From Purpureocillium takamizusanense (lineage: Eukaryota; Ascomycota; Sordariomycetes; Hypocreales; Ophiocordycipitaceae), in contig NC_063078.1 of the NCBI RefSeq assembly GCF_022605165.1, positions 930,001-994,000 on the forward strand: a stretch of DNA of 64,000 bases, given 5' to 3'. The notes under the pieces are model-generated. The model saw nothing but the letters and a program-made list of their open reading frames with translations. It was not told the DNA's origin and searched no databases. A program made the position numbers and the translations under genes. Every line of letters starts with the position of its first letter. Positions within the stretch are counted from its first letter, which is position 1. Below, piece after piece: positions 23,416 through 35,933 of this stretch.

Positions 23416-24457
23416 CATGGGAGGCGCCACTAATTCCGCTGCAGTCATCATGTCTGGCCGCTCCAGCCAGCACAACTTTGAGCCCGCGCATCTCGAAACC
23501 TTCGGTCCTCCCGGCACCTCTGCACCGGCAGCCCAGCATCAGGCCGATGCCCCTGTCCGGCCCAGCAGACCGCGGCAGGGCTTGTTGGCCTTGGACCCGG
23601 CCGGGCGGGAACCGCACGTTGCTCCCCTGCTGCCAGCAGCAGCACCCATCCAGATATGGACAATCGTGTAACTTAGCAGTGGCCCCATCGCAGCCTGAAA
23701 TTCCGCGCTGCGTGCGGAAACCAGTCAGTCTCGCCCATCGACCCTTCCCAGGACGTCTTTGAACGAAGCATCTGCCACGTTTTACCATGGTGCCCGTTCG
23801 GTCCATGCAGCAGATCATGCATGGTTTCGGCGGTTCCGGGGCAACGCGAAGCCTTGTGCAGAAGTTGCTGCGCGAGGGTTCAAGGCATCGTCAACGGACA
23901 AGTCATGGGGCGTTTCGCTGGTCCGACACCTCCTTTTCGTTGCAGGCGCCGTTGACTACTACTAGTACCCTGTCGCTTTGCCTCGGTGCCAGGAGGCCGT
24001 CGAGCGCCATGATGCGGCCGTGACTGACTGACTGGCTGGCAGCACAATCCCACTCAGCCCTACGGCGGCCGCCACGGAGCCACCCCGGAACGCCTTCTAC
24101 GATGGCAGTGACATATCCGGCTTGGACGAAACACGTGCTCGCAAGTGTGTCGCGGAGGATTTTCTTGGCTCCTTCGATGGAGCCAGGCACGGGCTGCACC
24201 TCGTTTGTCGACCCAAACTGGGGCGTCGTGTCCGAGCCGGTCTTGGACGAGCCTGAACCAAACTCTGCAGACATAAGCAGTAAAATCACAGCAGGCGCGG
24301 CGACTGCCTGGCAAGGAAACACTCTGAGGCCCCATGACGCGCCTTCATTGGACCACATGGAGCCCCTCTTTGCGGCTCTGCGAGGACCAGACCGACAAAC
24401 CCCCAACTGCCTTGACGCCCGGCGCAGGTGCAACTCGTCGCGCTAGGAGTTGGCTCC

Positions 24458-24468
24458 GGGGGGGGGGG
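24458..24468. repeat. G homopolymer, 11 bases
   Basis: An uninterrupted G run in the gene-free interval. Confidence 0.8.
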
Positions 24469-25690
24469 TTCCGATTTCCTGGATGCGCGCCCTCCGAGCA
24501 GTCAACGAGACAAGTCATAATGGTGTGCATGGTGTGTATGGTGGATTGGTGACTTGGAGCATTGGCATGTCTAACCGAGGATCGTGGTCCCCGGGCTTCG
24601 CGATACAGTGATGTTGGTCGCTCTGTCTTTGCTGGTCAGCGGTACGTACTAACTTAGTGAAGTTCACTGACTGGCAAGCAGCATCTGATCCCCCGAAACG
24701 GCTTCCTCACCACGAATTCAAGGTGGGCCCGTCGGCGCGATGTGATGCCGGCTTGTGGGGTCCGAACCCGAGCAAAGCGAGCAAGAACCAGTGGGTACGT
24801 ACCTGGCAAACAACGCGCCTTGCGAAGCGGCAACGGCGTGGACCTGGCCTGCTCCCACAGATTTGCGAGACACCAGCAGCGTGGCGCGAGGGAGGGAAGC
24901 GATAACCGAGTTCGCCCTGGAGTGGAGTCACCCCCGGCACTGACAGCTCTTCCTCGCTCCCCGCTGGTGAGGTTTTTCGCTGAACCTGCCCTGCCTGGAC
25001 AGCGAGGAGGACGGACGGTCACTGGTGCCAGCCTAACTAAACCTGCATCGTCGCCTGGCGTGTTTCAGGGCGCTCATAAAATGCCCCCAAGATTACTGGG
25101 ACTTGCCGAGCGCCGGCTCTCGCCGTTGTGGCGCCGGAACTGAAGTTTGTGTCTCCTTCGTCAAAGTCCACAAGCATTCATCGGCTCGCGCATCTGAACA
25201 GAGACAGCACGGAGCACTCGTCATCGAAAAGGAGCCAGCCGCCGCATGGCACTTCGCGACCCTCCCTCCGCCCTAGGAAGCAAAACGGTGACGGTCGCGA
25301 GCAGCCCCTGCATCGAATGCCACAGGCAATTGGCCGTGTTGTCGCCAGCAGCCACGTTGTGGAGGAGAGGGTGCCTTTGAGAGGGCTGCAGCGGAGGAGG
25401 CGGTGCGGCTCGAACAGCATGCGTTGTCCGTAGGGCTGAGGCTGGCAGCCCAATTCGGCCAGAGCAACGCCATGATGGTCGATTTATTTTACGCTCCCTC
25501 CATCCCAGATACGGGATCTGGCAGTTCCCGAGGAAAGGAGCAAAGCACAGAGCTCTGTCCTGCAAATAGAATAGTCCTCCCGGCATGCCCGGCCTACCTA
25601 CTTGATCGCCGCAGCAGCCATGATCCAAGAGCGGTCGGTTTCTCGTCCGTCGTACGACCATCGTGATGGTACGAAGTAGATGCGGAGACC

Positions 25691-25736
25691 GCCTACCTAA
25701 AATACCTACTGCCTAACTTACCTCTTAGCCTAGGTT
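25691..25736. repeat. Cluster of CTACCTA/TACCTA motifs
   Basis: Five near-copies of the CCTA(C/A)CT family lie within 46 bases. This is one of the dense clusters of the dispersed motif described in the findings. Confidence 0.6.
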
Positions 25737-28700
25737 CCTTCCTCCACTGAAAGCCTCTTGGTGCTTCTGATTGAGCAATTGAGCCATCCATACCAGCAAG
25801 GCACATCGCTCAACGCCTGTGGGCGGCGCCAGCCCGGTGGCGTCTCGTCGCTAATGCCACCCCACCACCCCCTTGTCCACCCGTCCCCCCTCCTTCCAAT
25901 CTCCACCAGTGGACTTGTCGAGTGCCTCAAGCGCCCCCCCCTAGGCATGTCTTGTGCTTCCCGCGCTCCAATCTTGCAAGGGCCCGTCCATCGAACGCCC
26001 CAGGCGAGCCTTGTCTGGCATAATAGGTAGCATGCTGTCACTGCCAGGCTGCTCGTGTCCCCGCCTTTCTTGTAAGCTTGACTGCCAAAATCCATTGCAC
26101 CCTGCCGCGGTAGACAAACAGCGCCCGCGCCTATTGACTCCGACATGTTTGTGCATCCCAAGTTCGTCTTTTCCAGGCGAGCAATCGTCATTGCTTGTTT
26201 GCTTGCTCAGCCAGCTTTCCAAATCTGGTGAGCGGCCCTGATACCCCCGGTCCCGATATCTTGGCTGTGGCTGCGTTCATCTCCTTCCGGTTCACCTTGC
26301 CACCCCGTCATGCTCTATTGCTTCCATGCAGGCGCTCCCGCAGGAGACGTGAGCATGCTTGGCACTGAAGCCGGGAGTGTGTTGGTTGGTGGCAGGCAGG
26401 CCGCCCCTGCTGGTAGCAGTCGTGGTACTATCCAAGGTGATGCAGTGGTCCAAATTGGACTGCCAGACTCTCATCCGCGGTGCCCGGATAGGCAATCAGT
26501 GCGATGGCCCCCAAAGGTGTTGGTCGTCGGCGCGAAACGCTTGGCCCAAACGCCCGGAGCTGGGTCGTCCCGAGGCCCGACTCTGTGGACCAGCGGCAAC
26601 CAACCAACCGATCCCTCCGACATGTTGGATGCCCATTTGCTGTTGAAGCCATGAGAGCCTTTCTTTGAATTCCACACAGCACTACTAACTACTACCGAGT
26701 AGTATGTATGCCTCTCTCGCCGTGCTGTGCCGTGCTTTGCTGTGCTCTCCCTGTAATTAAAAACGTACCCTAGGCAGGCAGGGCTTATTGCCATGGTTGC
26801 GATAGGTGCTGGGTTAATGGAGATGACGCCAGAAGGTCTCTCCGCCCAATGCACCAATCCTCACAGTCCAACCTGAATCTGATGAGAGCCTCTTCAACCC
26901 CTGCCAGCGCGCACGCGTCTAGACGATAGCCGCCGCCGGGATGCGGAGTAGATGGGACCTCGTCGGCAGTGCACAGGAGGCTTCGCCAGTCACACGGCGA
27001 CGGGGATTTCCGCAGGTGATTGGTTACCGACGCCCAGGAAGTACCACTGAACGCATGCATGCCGTGGGCGAAGGATCGATGCTGCCCTTGACTCCTCTAC
27101 GGCCCCCAACATAGTAGGCTTGTCAGCCACATACCTACCTCACATCCTTACCACATGTCTTTTAGGAGTCTTGGTGTTCGCTTTCGGGGGATCGATGGAC
27201 AACGGGCTTCAACGTCATCAACACCTCGACTCCAATCTCTGGAACTAGGCGACGCCATGGCGCGCGGGGACGAAGGGCCACCACGGTGATATCCGGGTGC
27301 TTCAACAGCTGTTTGTTTTTTTCGGGTTTCCCGATGAAGCTTGACACATTCGGCGGGCGGGAATCCCCTCCCTCAACACGGTAGATATGCCTTCAAACCT
27401 CCACGGCGGGGCCGTCTCGTGGTGCCAAAGTTGCTCACCGCATTGAGTCTTTGGAGCGCTGCGTCCGTGTGGTCCAGCGCTCGAGCGGGGGTGAGAGAAG
27501 GGGAAGGGGGGGCGGGGGTTAGGAGGGGTAATCATAAGTTGGCTGTACATATACACCATCGTTCGTACAAAATGAGAAGTGAGCAATCTGGGCAAAACTG
27601 CAGAGCGGGCACGGGCGCTCGATCCAACGCAACGCCACCAACGGACAACGAAGTGCGAAATTCTGCAAAGCGTGCCGTTGGGAAAACGGCGGCCAGAGGT
27701 GTGCATTGCACGTATGTACATACTGTACGTAGGTATGTATGCCTTGCCGCGCAGTGTCTTGCGCTGAAATGAGACAAGAAGTGGTCCGGGCCCAAGTTGT
27801 TGGGTCGAGAGCCGAGAACTGGAACCTCCTGCTCGGCGCCGTGCAGCGGGTGGAGGAATATGCCCCCCCCCCCTTGCACGCCAGTGGCCTGTCCGACCAA
27901 AATGGCGTGCCATGTGCCGCGCGCCCGACACGAAGAATAGTAGCACATTAGGTAGGGATTGCCTGCCAATCTACCAGGTCCCGTGGCAGCCAAGCCCGGG
28001 GCCCCGGCCCGCTGTTGCTGTCCCGCGGGCCAAGCAACGGCTGTGGAACCTGCTACCATGCCAGGCTCCTGTTCTCTATACCAAGGGCATGCTATAGTGC
28101 TGGGTATCGTACGCCGCTCCTGTCAGACGGGCTTGTGAACGGGATGAAGCAGAGTCACGTCACGCCTTGATTCCTCGTCATAATCTCATCTATGCCAGCC
28201 TGCAATTCAACTATGTAGCTACGAGTGTCACAAAGCTCTACGAAAGGAAAGAAAAAAAAACCATGGAACCAGGCCTGGAGCCAGACGAGAGCATTTGGTC
28301 GGGAGTTGCCCACTTCCCGTGACATGATGGCTGGTGCTGGCACCCCCGTCGCAACCGTCTCCGCCCCCTCCATCTTCCTGCCATTGCCGAGGATCGTCAA
28401 TGAGAGCTCAAGCTGTGCCGCCGCGCGTGCTCAACGTCGCTCAACGACGACATCTCCCGTAAAATTTCGGGCTGGCTATCGTGCTTTGGGGGGCGCATGG
28501 CAATTGGATTCGTTTCTGTTGGTACTGAAATCTCATCTTGCGAGCCCCTTGGCATGCATTCATGGAGTAAGGGGTCCCATTGACGATGCGCCGTGCCTGC
28601 AGTAATTTCTTTATTTTATTTTATTTTTCCTTCCGCGCACGCCTACCTGGCATCGCACAAGGCACGGGCGCGGCGGGCGCCTCCATGGTAGATCTCTGAC

Positions 28701-31700
28701 GCCCCTATGCGTGATACGCCCGCAGGCAGCAAATGGCGCGACGGCAGGCTCAACCACACCGGAAGGCGTCGTGGCAGCGAGGCAAAAATGGGCAAAATGC
28801 GGAACGGGTTGGGCTTGGAGCCCATGGGACCAAGTCACCCCCGGCGCCAATTAGAGGCAATGCGGCAACCACATCCTCTCAAGCCAAGCGGCGACGGCAC
28901 CGCCGCCGCCACTATCGAGGCGGGCTGTTGCGTGCACGCCTGATGGTGGCATCGTAAATCTCGCCTGGCGTTACCGGAGTATTGCAGGGTTGGTGGGGGG
29001 GTGGGAGGCCAGGCGCACCAAATCGAGCAGCCAAAGAAACATCACGGCGTCAACCATAACAGATGGTCGATGCAGGTCAGGCGCAGGCGGAGCCGGGGAC
29101 ACGTGTGCGAGATCGAGGAGCGGAGAGGAAAGGAGACAAAGTGCGTACCGTAGAGTCGGAGCGACACCACCCCATGTCGCATGGTGCTGGTGCCGAACCA
29201 AATTCCTTGTCAGATGGTGTCTGGGTCTTGTGGATGTCGGGTCGTCGGTGTCGCATCTGGTAGTTGCTCGGATGCGCGCGCGTGAGGCTTTGGCACAGCC
29301 GCCGCGCGGCAGTTCCTCGACGGGCAGGGCCAGACGGGACCCAAGCAGCCGGATAGGGCGCCCCCACCTGCCGCCAAGTGTGGCAGGGGGCGGCCGTGGG
29401 CGACCCTCCTGGCGCGGTGGCGGCATCAACGTGGCTCCGGCCGGCGTGTCGCTAATACTAGACTCTGCGCCAGCCGAGCGACATCACTCACGACTCGCCG
29501 CCAGCAGACAAGCCTTGGGCGCAGGACCAACACCACACGCCTTTTGCCTTCATTTTACCCGCAGCTGGGCTCAAAGTCTGGGTTTCGCCTGTCTCCGGCT
29601 CGTGTACGTACTGTACTGTGCAGGTGGTGGCTGTCAAGCTTCCGTTGGTTGGTTGGGGCGAGGCGGGGACCTGTCAACGGCATGGGTGCAACAACAGTCA
29701 AAGCGCGCTCTCACCCGATTTACGGCAGCACGGTTGGCTTTGACGTCGATAAAGTTGGTGGCGCGTCGGTCGGCCACATGCAGCAGCAATATGCTGATTC
29801 TGAAGAGAGAGAAAAAACAGGCCACATCCTGCAGACTAGGTGAGTAAGTTCGGCGTCCTTTAGCGCGAGGTCCAGACGCTATTACTCTGCAATCTGTCGT
29901 CGACTCCGGCGGGCACTTGAGTTCAAGACTGCAAACTAGGCCCCCCTCGCAGAGTCAGAGCCCGTCAAGAGAAACTTGTTATTGGCATCCATACCGATAC
30001 CTCGCCGACCTCATGCAACCGAGACACCCGCCCGCCGAAAGGGGCCATGACTTTGCTCCACGCTTCGTTCAGCTTTTTCTATGCTGCAGCTTCGTGTTGT
30101 CGCGGTACGAGCTGTGGCAGACACCGCGCCCTCTCCCGGGTCTGGCTCTGTGACTGACCTCGGTCATCAGCTGCCTTTGTCCGTGCCCCTTTGACCCAGA
30201 CCGCCGAGGTCTGTGATTGTACCAGCCTATCGTCGTCAGCTTGACGATGTCTGTGACGGACCACCTTCGGCAGCAGTATGTCACCGGCCCGGCAGCTCGG
30301 GTCGCTGGGGGGAGGCGGGCCGGTGCCAGGTCAGGGCGGACCCTACCTGATACCTAGTACATGGCCAGGATGCCTGGGTAGCGCTTGGCATAAGTACCTT
30401 GCTAGACAACCCAAAGCGTGGCCCCTGCAACAGGCTGTCTCTCCATCGTCGATGCTCCTACTAATAGTACTAACCTAGGTACCCACTCATCACATCCCAG
30501 GCCTCTGCTGCACGATCGCTGGCCACGAGCCTAGTCGAGCGTCACCAGAGGCTTCCTTGCACATGCGTGTCTCGCGTCCTGGAAAGCTTGATTGCTCCTG
30601 GAACCGTTGGTGAGGGGGGCTTGTTGCGGGTCGCTCAACAGAGTTGACGACCGTGACGAGCAGAGGGCAGCTGCCCAACGTTCAAGGCATCGCGGCAACC
30701 GGATGCAACACGCCTCAGCGCTTGGTGCCGCTGAACGAAATGGTCATCCTGGCAATGCACGCTTGCGCTCTGTAGATACCTAGGTAGTTGCGGGCTGGAA
30801 ACTGCGCCGAGGGGAACGGCACAGTACAATGCAAATGGGTGCTTCGTGAGAATCGATATCCACCCATCCAACTTATTACTTCGCAGCGTGTAGGAGCATA
30901 CCTCTAGCACGTACTTACATGCATCTGCAGGCATTGGATGCAGGCGACGGCATCTCTCCTCGTGGTGGTGGTGATGGTGAGCACCGTCGCGATGGTACAG
31001 GTAGCAAAGAGGTGGGGTCAGGTCAAGCAGAAGGTACCTGTACAAGCTGACCGAATTACCGGGATACAGTCATAATGTACACTACCTGATAGAGGTACTA
31101 AGCTTTGCGCTGGACCTGACTGCCCAGGTGCTGTCGTCCTCCGCTAGGTACAAACCTAGTAGGCCTGCCTGCGGTTCCTGCCCCCACCCCCGGCTTAGTT
31201 AGACAGGTGTGCGACGGTTGCGACTGCCGTTTGTGTTGCAATGCGATCAACCAAGGTACACCTACAGGGCTCAACCACCCGCAGAGGCACGGGAGCAATG
31301 TACTGCTACTGACAGGTAAGCCTCGTGCCCCGCGCCTTACGGTACAGGTAAGACAAGTAAGGCAGGGCACGAAAGGAAGGAAGGAGGCAGACGGACCCCA
31401 AGGAATTCGCTCCGGCGGCTGCTGCACGTAGCGCAAGGCATCCTGAGATACGATGGAAGCTATGACTTACCCTCCTACAGTCTTCTTGCATGTCGGCTCC
31501 TCCTCTCCCCACCCCGGGACACTCTGACATGTCTCCCGCCACAAGCTTCCTCCAGATTGCCTTTCGATGCTGTGCCCCGGGCGGGGTGTGGCGGGGGTGG
31601 TCAGTAGCGGTAACTAACGTTTCCTACCAGGCGGTCTCGAACCACCGACCAACGAGCGGGACGAGCACCTTGACCTCTGTGCGAGACACTGACTACTATA

Positions 31701-33977
31701 CGCACAAGGCCTCGACGGGGAAGACCGTGCCATCACAGCAACCGGGTGCTCCGCGCCTCACGAACAAGCACTACAATAATGACCCGGCACGATCTGGCGT
31801 GTGTGTGCCGGCAGAGGTACGAACGACTTGGTCATGACAGCTGCAAGCTCAAAGGCTATTATTCCAGTCGCCGACTTGTGCTCGCAACGCAGCCAACACA
31901 CGGCACGACGAGCACATGCCTCCTGCCGCTCTCCCGGAGCTGTGGCGCATCCAGGGCCCGCCACCCACGATCGATAGCGTCCGCATGATCAGCGGCACAT
32001 TAAGTGCGCCCCATCAGCCTGATGGAGGAGGCAGCTACCAGGCCAGGAGGATGGCAGGCAGGTAGCTGGGCGTGCATGGCTTCACGGTTTGTGGCTTCTC
32101 GCCTCACCCGGCTGCCATCGACAGCCCTGCCACCGCCTCCCCTCACCCTCCCTCGCCCACCGCTCGCAGACACCCCTCCTTCCCGCTTGTACGAGGCCCT
32201 CTCGTCAGTCCTTAGCCTCCAACTCTGGTTGAAGTCGGGACGCAAGACCCCTAAAACGCCACCGGAAGAAAGCAAAGCCCCTTCCCCAGCCCCGTAGGGC
32301 TTGGGGCCTGTATGGCGGAACGAGGCGCTAATATTTTCTCTTGCTCTGTCCATTGACACGCGTCTCTCCTGCACCCCTTCCTCCTGGCATGCTTCCGTCG
32401 CCAGACGTGCGTCGATGGCGGTCCAGGCTCTGCTGAGGCTTGCGGATTTCTCCGTGAGCCCCCAAGGCTGGATCAAAGTCACTGCCAACCAGGACCAACA
32501 ACGAGGGCATCGTGGAAAAAGTTGCGAAGCCACGATCTCTCCCTCTGAGGCCCCACGGGCCTGCAATGTCCCATTTTGATTTCCGGCTCAAAGAGTTCAC
32601 AGTGCACCGCGCTCTGGGCTCCAGCCGTTGGTATCTAGGCACTGAAAATAAACATCATCGGTGTCGTGCCGCCATGTTTTTTCCTTTATACTACAATACA
32701 TACCTGTGTCACATGGGGGGTACGAAGCAGACTGGCGCAGCAGCCTCCTCACACCTTTGTGCATCCCTGGGCAACACGCACATGGCTCGTCGACTTCGAT
32801 GCCCTCTGGACCATTCGACAATTCCACACCTATAGACATGATCTTGTTCGAGTAGTACCCAGTCTGACAAGATATGTACTACGTACTAGTGAAGGCTGGC
32901 CGGGTGGTAGGCTAGCCACGTGTTCCGGGTCTCGAGCATGACACCAGCGCTCTGGTGCCTGTCTGCTGAGACGACGCGATACCACGCCCATGGGGAACGT
33001 GCCATCACCTGCACTGGGGTTGCAACAGCACTGATCCAGTCTCCTTCCCGCTCTGGGGCAGAGACAAGTCTGGTTCGGTTTGAGTCTAGCCGCCGCTCCC
33101 CGGGTGACGTTGTTGCTGGGGTGCGCTTGGCATCGGGGGGCGTCGATGGTTCCGAGATTATTGGGCCATCCGAGATGAAGCCACCCCGAGCCAGAGGGTG
33201 TGCGATATGGACAGAATTGGACCATTCTGCTCGCATGTTGGTGCAGAGTCAAGAGTTTCGGAAAGATGTTTGGACCGAGTGGGCTTTCCTGATGCCGGGA
33301 ACGGGACAGTGGTGGTAACGATGCCAACCCTGCCCCTTCCGAGTGCGCAAGGGGACATGCGCGATCGAGACCGTGCTCGGCTGATTTTGCAGCCCCGGAG
33401 TGAGGTCATGCTGAGGCACAGGTGATTTCATAGCTACCAGCAGTAGCGCGCGCTTGGGTCTGTCATGCCTTTGTCAATGGAGTTTGGGCTCCGATGCGAA
33501 AAGCCTCAAGCGACGTGCTCCTGGTGGGAGCCGACGACGATGCTGCTCGGCAGTCGCATCGAGGACCTTGGGAAAGTCATTATTGCACCTTATTTCGTTG
33601 GCCATTGTGGGGAACACGCTGACGACGGACCTCTCCGAGGTAAGCATCCCAACCATGTACTATGCCCATTTGTATACTGCAGATCGGCACGACAGAGAGC
33701 CTTCAGCAGGACAAGGGTCGATGAAGGTCAGAATGCCGGATGGCATGGCTCCAACCAGGTAGGTAGGGTAGGGCAAACAGCGAGCATGGGTTCCGGGCGA
33801 CGGACGACGGGCGACGACAGCCAAACTCCACGGCCCAAAGCGCATCATACGCTGCTCAGCGTTTGCTCCGACCAGGCAGACCACCTGGTCGCCTTTCCCG
33901 GTACAGAGCCAGGCTACTATACTGTACTCTGTGCATAGTACATGTCAGATTCATGGTTGGGATCTTGGGATGTCGTA

Positions 33978-33992
33978 TAGTAGTAGTAGTAG
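33978..33992. repeat. (TAG)n microsatellite
   Basis: Five TAG units at the edge of the AT-richer patch. Confidence 0.75.
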
Positions 33993-34480
33993 TGGAGTGG
34001 TGGGGTAGCGGGCGGTCCGTTGGGGGCCGCAGGCTCAACGTTGAACCATGGGTATACTAAGGTTAATAACGTAGTCTAGTATAATGTATTTATTGGACGG
34101 CCAGGGGTGGTGATCAGAACAGGCAAAAAAGTGAAGCCCGATGGAGCCCGGCTCGGGGACCTACCATGCCAGGGCCAGGGAGGGGGCACCCCTCACGGGG
34201 TGGGAGAGGCAACCCTGGCGGGGCAGTCTGCCTCGCGGGCCCAGCACGATTTACCTTTGGGTGCCGGCCCGCCATTGGAAGCGGCAGTCTTTGCCAGTGT
34301 TTGACGTGCACACTCACTCTCTCTTCTTTGATGGAGGCGAGGCGGTGGGCACTGCTTTCTTTGCGGAGCCTTGCTGCAACGGCTCAACGTAGACTTCGAA
34401 CCTGCACCACCCACAACCACGTCTGTACTACTCGGGCAGCCGTGGTGCCACCTGACGCGGGACCGCTGGAGGCTCCTGAG

Positions 34481-34512
34481 TCCATCCATCCTCCACCCAT
34501 CCATCCATCCAT
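34481..34512. repeat. (ATCC)n microsatellite
   Basis: Imperfect tetranucleotide repeats of the TCCA family with one interruption. Confidence 0.75.
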
Positions 34513-34920
34513 ACATGGCACCAAGACATGTGAGGAGGCCGGGTCTGACAGGCGACATGGAAGCCAGAGAGAGACACGCATCCACCACCACACGCATATC
34601 CCGAACAAGGTACTGCGGTCGGCAGCAGGGTTTCCCAGAGGCGGCGCACGGAACGGTGAATTCGGTGACGATTGCGTCGCAAGCCGCGGCCGTCGCTCAG
34701 TGACAACACAGATACATTATATGTCCAATACACGCGTCGAATTTGGTGCGACGCAGAATCCAGCGCGCACGGCTCGGGCATCACGGGCTTCTACAGCGTC
34801 TTCCGTCCGGGCTGTCGGTGACGCCGGGAGAGGCAGGAGGGGGGGCCAGACCTGCTTGCTTGCCTGCAGGACCGGCAGGGCTCGACTGTGGTGAGGTCTC
34901 ATCTAAACGTTCAGTAAGGA

Positions 34921-34949
34921 GGGGCAAGGGGAGGGAGGGGAGGGGAGGG
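34921..34949 (+). repeat. Canonical G-quadruplex motif
   Basis: Six G runs of 3-4 bases with loops of one base, except one of three. This is the best G4 consensus in the window and lies about 2.7 kb upstream of HRD1 on its coding strand. Confidence 0.65.
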
Positions 34950-35259
34950 AAGCGCACGCATGCATCTCGTGCTCGCAGAAAAAAAGCAGCGACCAGCTCG
35001 ACTCGTCCCAGCCCGTTGGAAGGGCATGCGGGCGTGTGCAGCAGCGCCCGCACAAGGCCAGGGGTCAGGGCTAGACGCGGAGACGGCCAGGCCCCGTGGA
35101 TTCGTGGATTCGTGGCGACGGTCAGTCTGTCACGTCGTGTCCGGTCCAGGATCCTGATGATGTAGGTATGATTGTTGTACCTCGCGCGAGATCTCGCAGC
35201 TACGTATGCCGAAGGGGCCCCTTCGCCGGCCCAGCGAAGCTCACAGACGTGGGTTGAGA

Positions 35260-35271
35260 GGGGGGGGGGGG
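35260..35271. repeat. G homopolymer, 12 bases
   Basis: An uninterrupted G run in the gene-free interval. Confidence 0.8.
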
Positions 35272-35919
35272 CAGGCACCCATCACCTTGCCCAGGAGAAG
35301 CAAAAGACTTCGCGCCCAAGATCCAGCGATGTGGTCGCGGACCGGTGACAATATCCTGGGGCACAGGGACAAGGTCGCCAAGCGCTCTCTCCTGGGCATC
35401 TCGACCGGGACGAGGCGGTGGTCGGCAGAGCGATGATGAGCCGTTGGGTCGGTGGCCTCTAGGCCTTGGCGGTGGGGGAGACTGCGAGAGGAGCGCCGTG
35501 CCGCGTCCACCACGGTCGCCGTATCAGATAGACTGACCACCCTTCCAGGCCTGCGTTGAATAGGATGAGAATTTTACCTGTATGTAGCACATGCTATGCA
35601 CCGACCGGAAGGTAGGTGTTTTCGAGATGTCGATGATAATAATAACACCTACCACTCATCTGGATCGTTCCGACGGACATTGCACTGCGCGTCCGCCATC
35701 CTGGACCAGGCCAGCCCAGGCCAGGCCTCCAATGCCGTCCCCGTCCCTGACTACGTATGTGCATACGATGCCTTTCGTGCACCCAAACCCGTACAAGTCA
35801 TGATCCCTGCAGCGCATCATGGCGGCAACCAGGAGCACGGACCCTGGAACGCGGCACGCCAAGCACCACCCCCGGGCGGGCTCGCTTAACTGCGGAATCT
35901 CTTCCGCGAGACGAAGAAA

Positions 35920-35933
35920 CCCCCCCCCCCCCC
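35920..35933. repeat. C homopolymer, 14 bases
   Basis: The longest single-base run seen in the window. Exact length may be affected by sequencing or assembly. Confidence 0.75.

Noticed and set aside
28990..29847. 285-codon + frame
   Set aside because: It is rich in Arg and Trp with no recognisable family, and overlapping frames of similar quality exist.
31570..31660. tRNA-like T-arm on the minus strand near 31630-31650
   Set aside because: A five-pair stem around TTCGAGA is present, but no matching acceptor or anticodon arm exists upstream.
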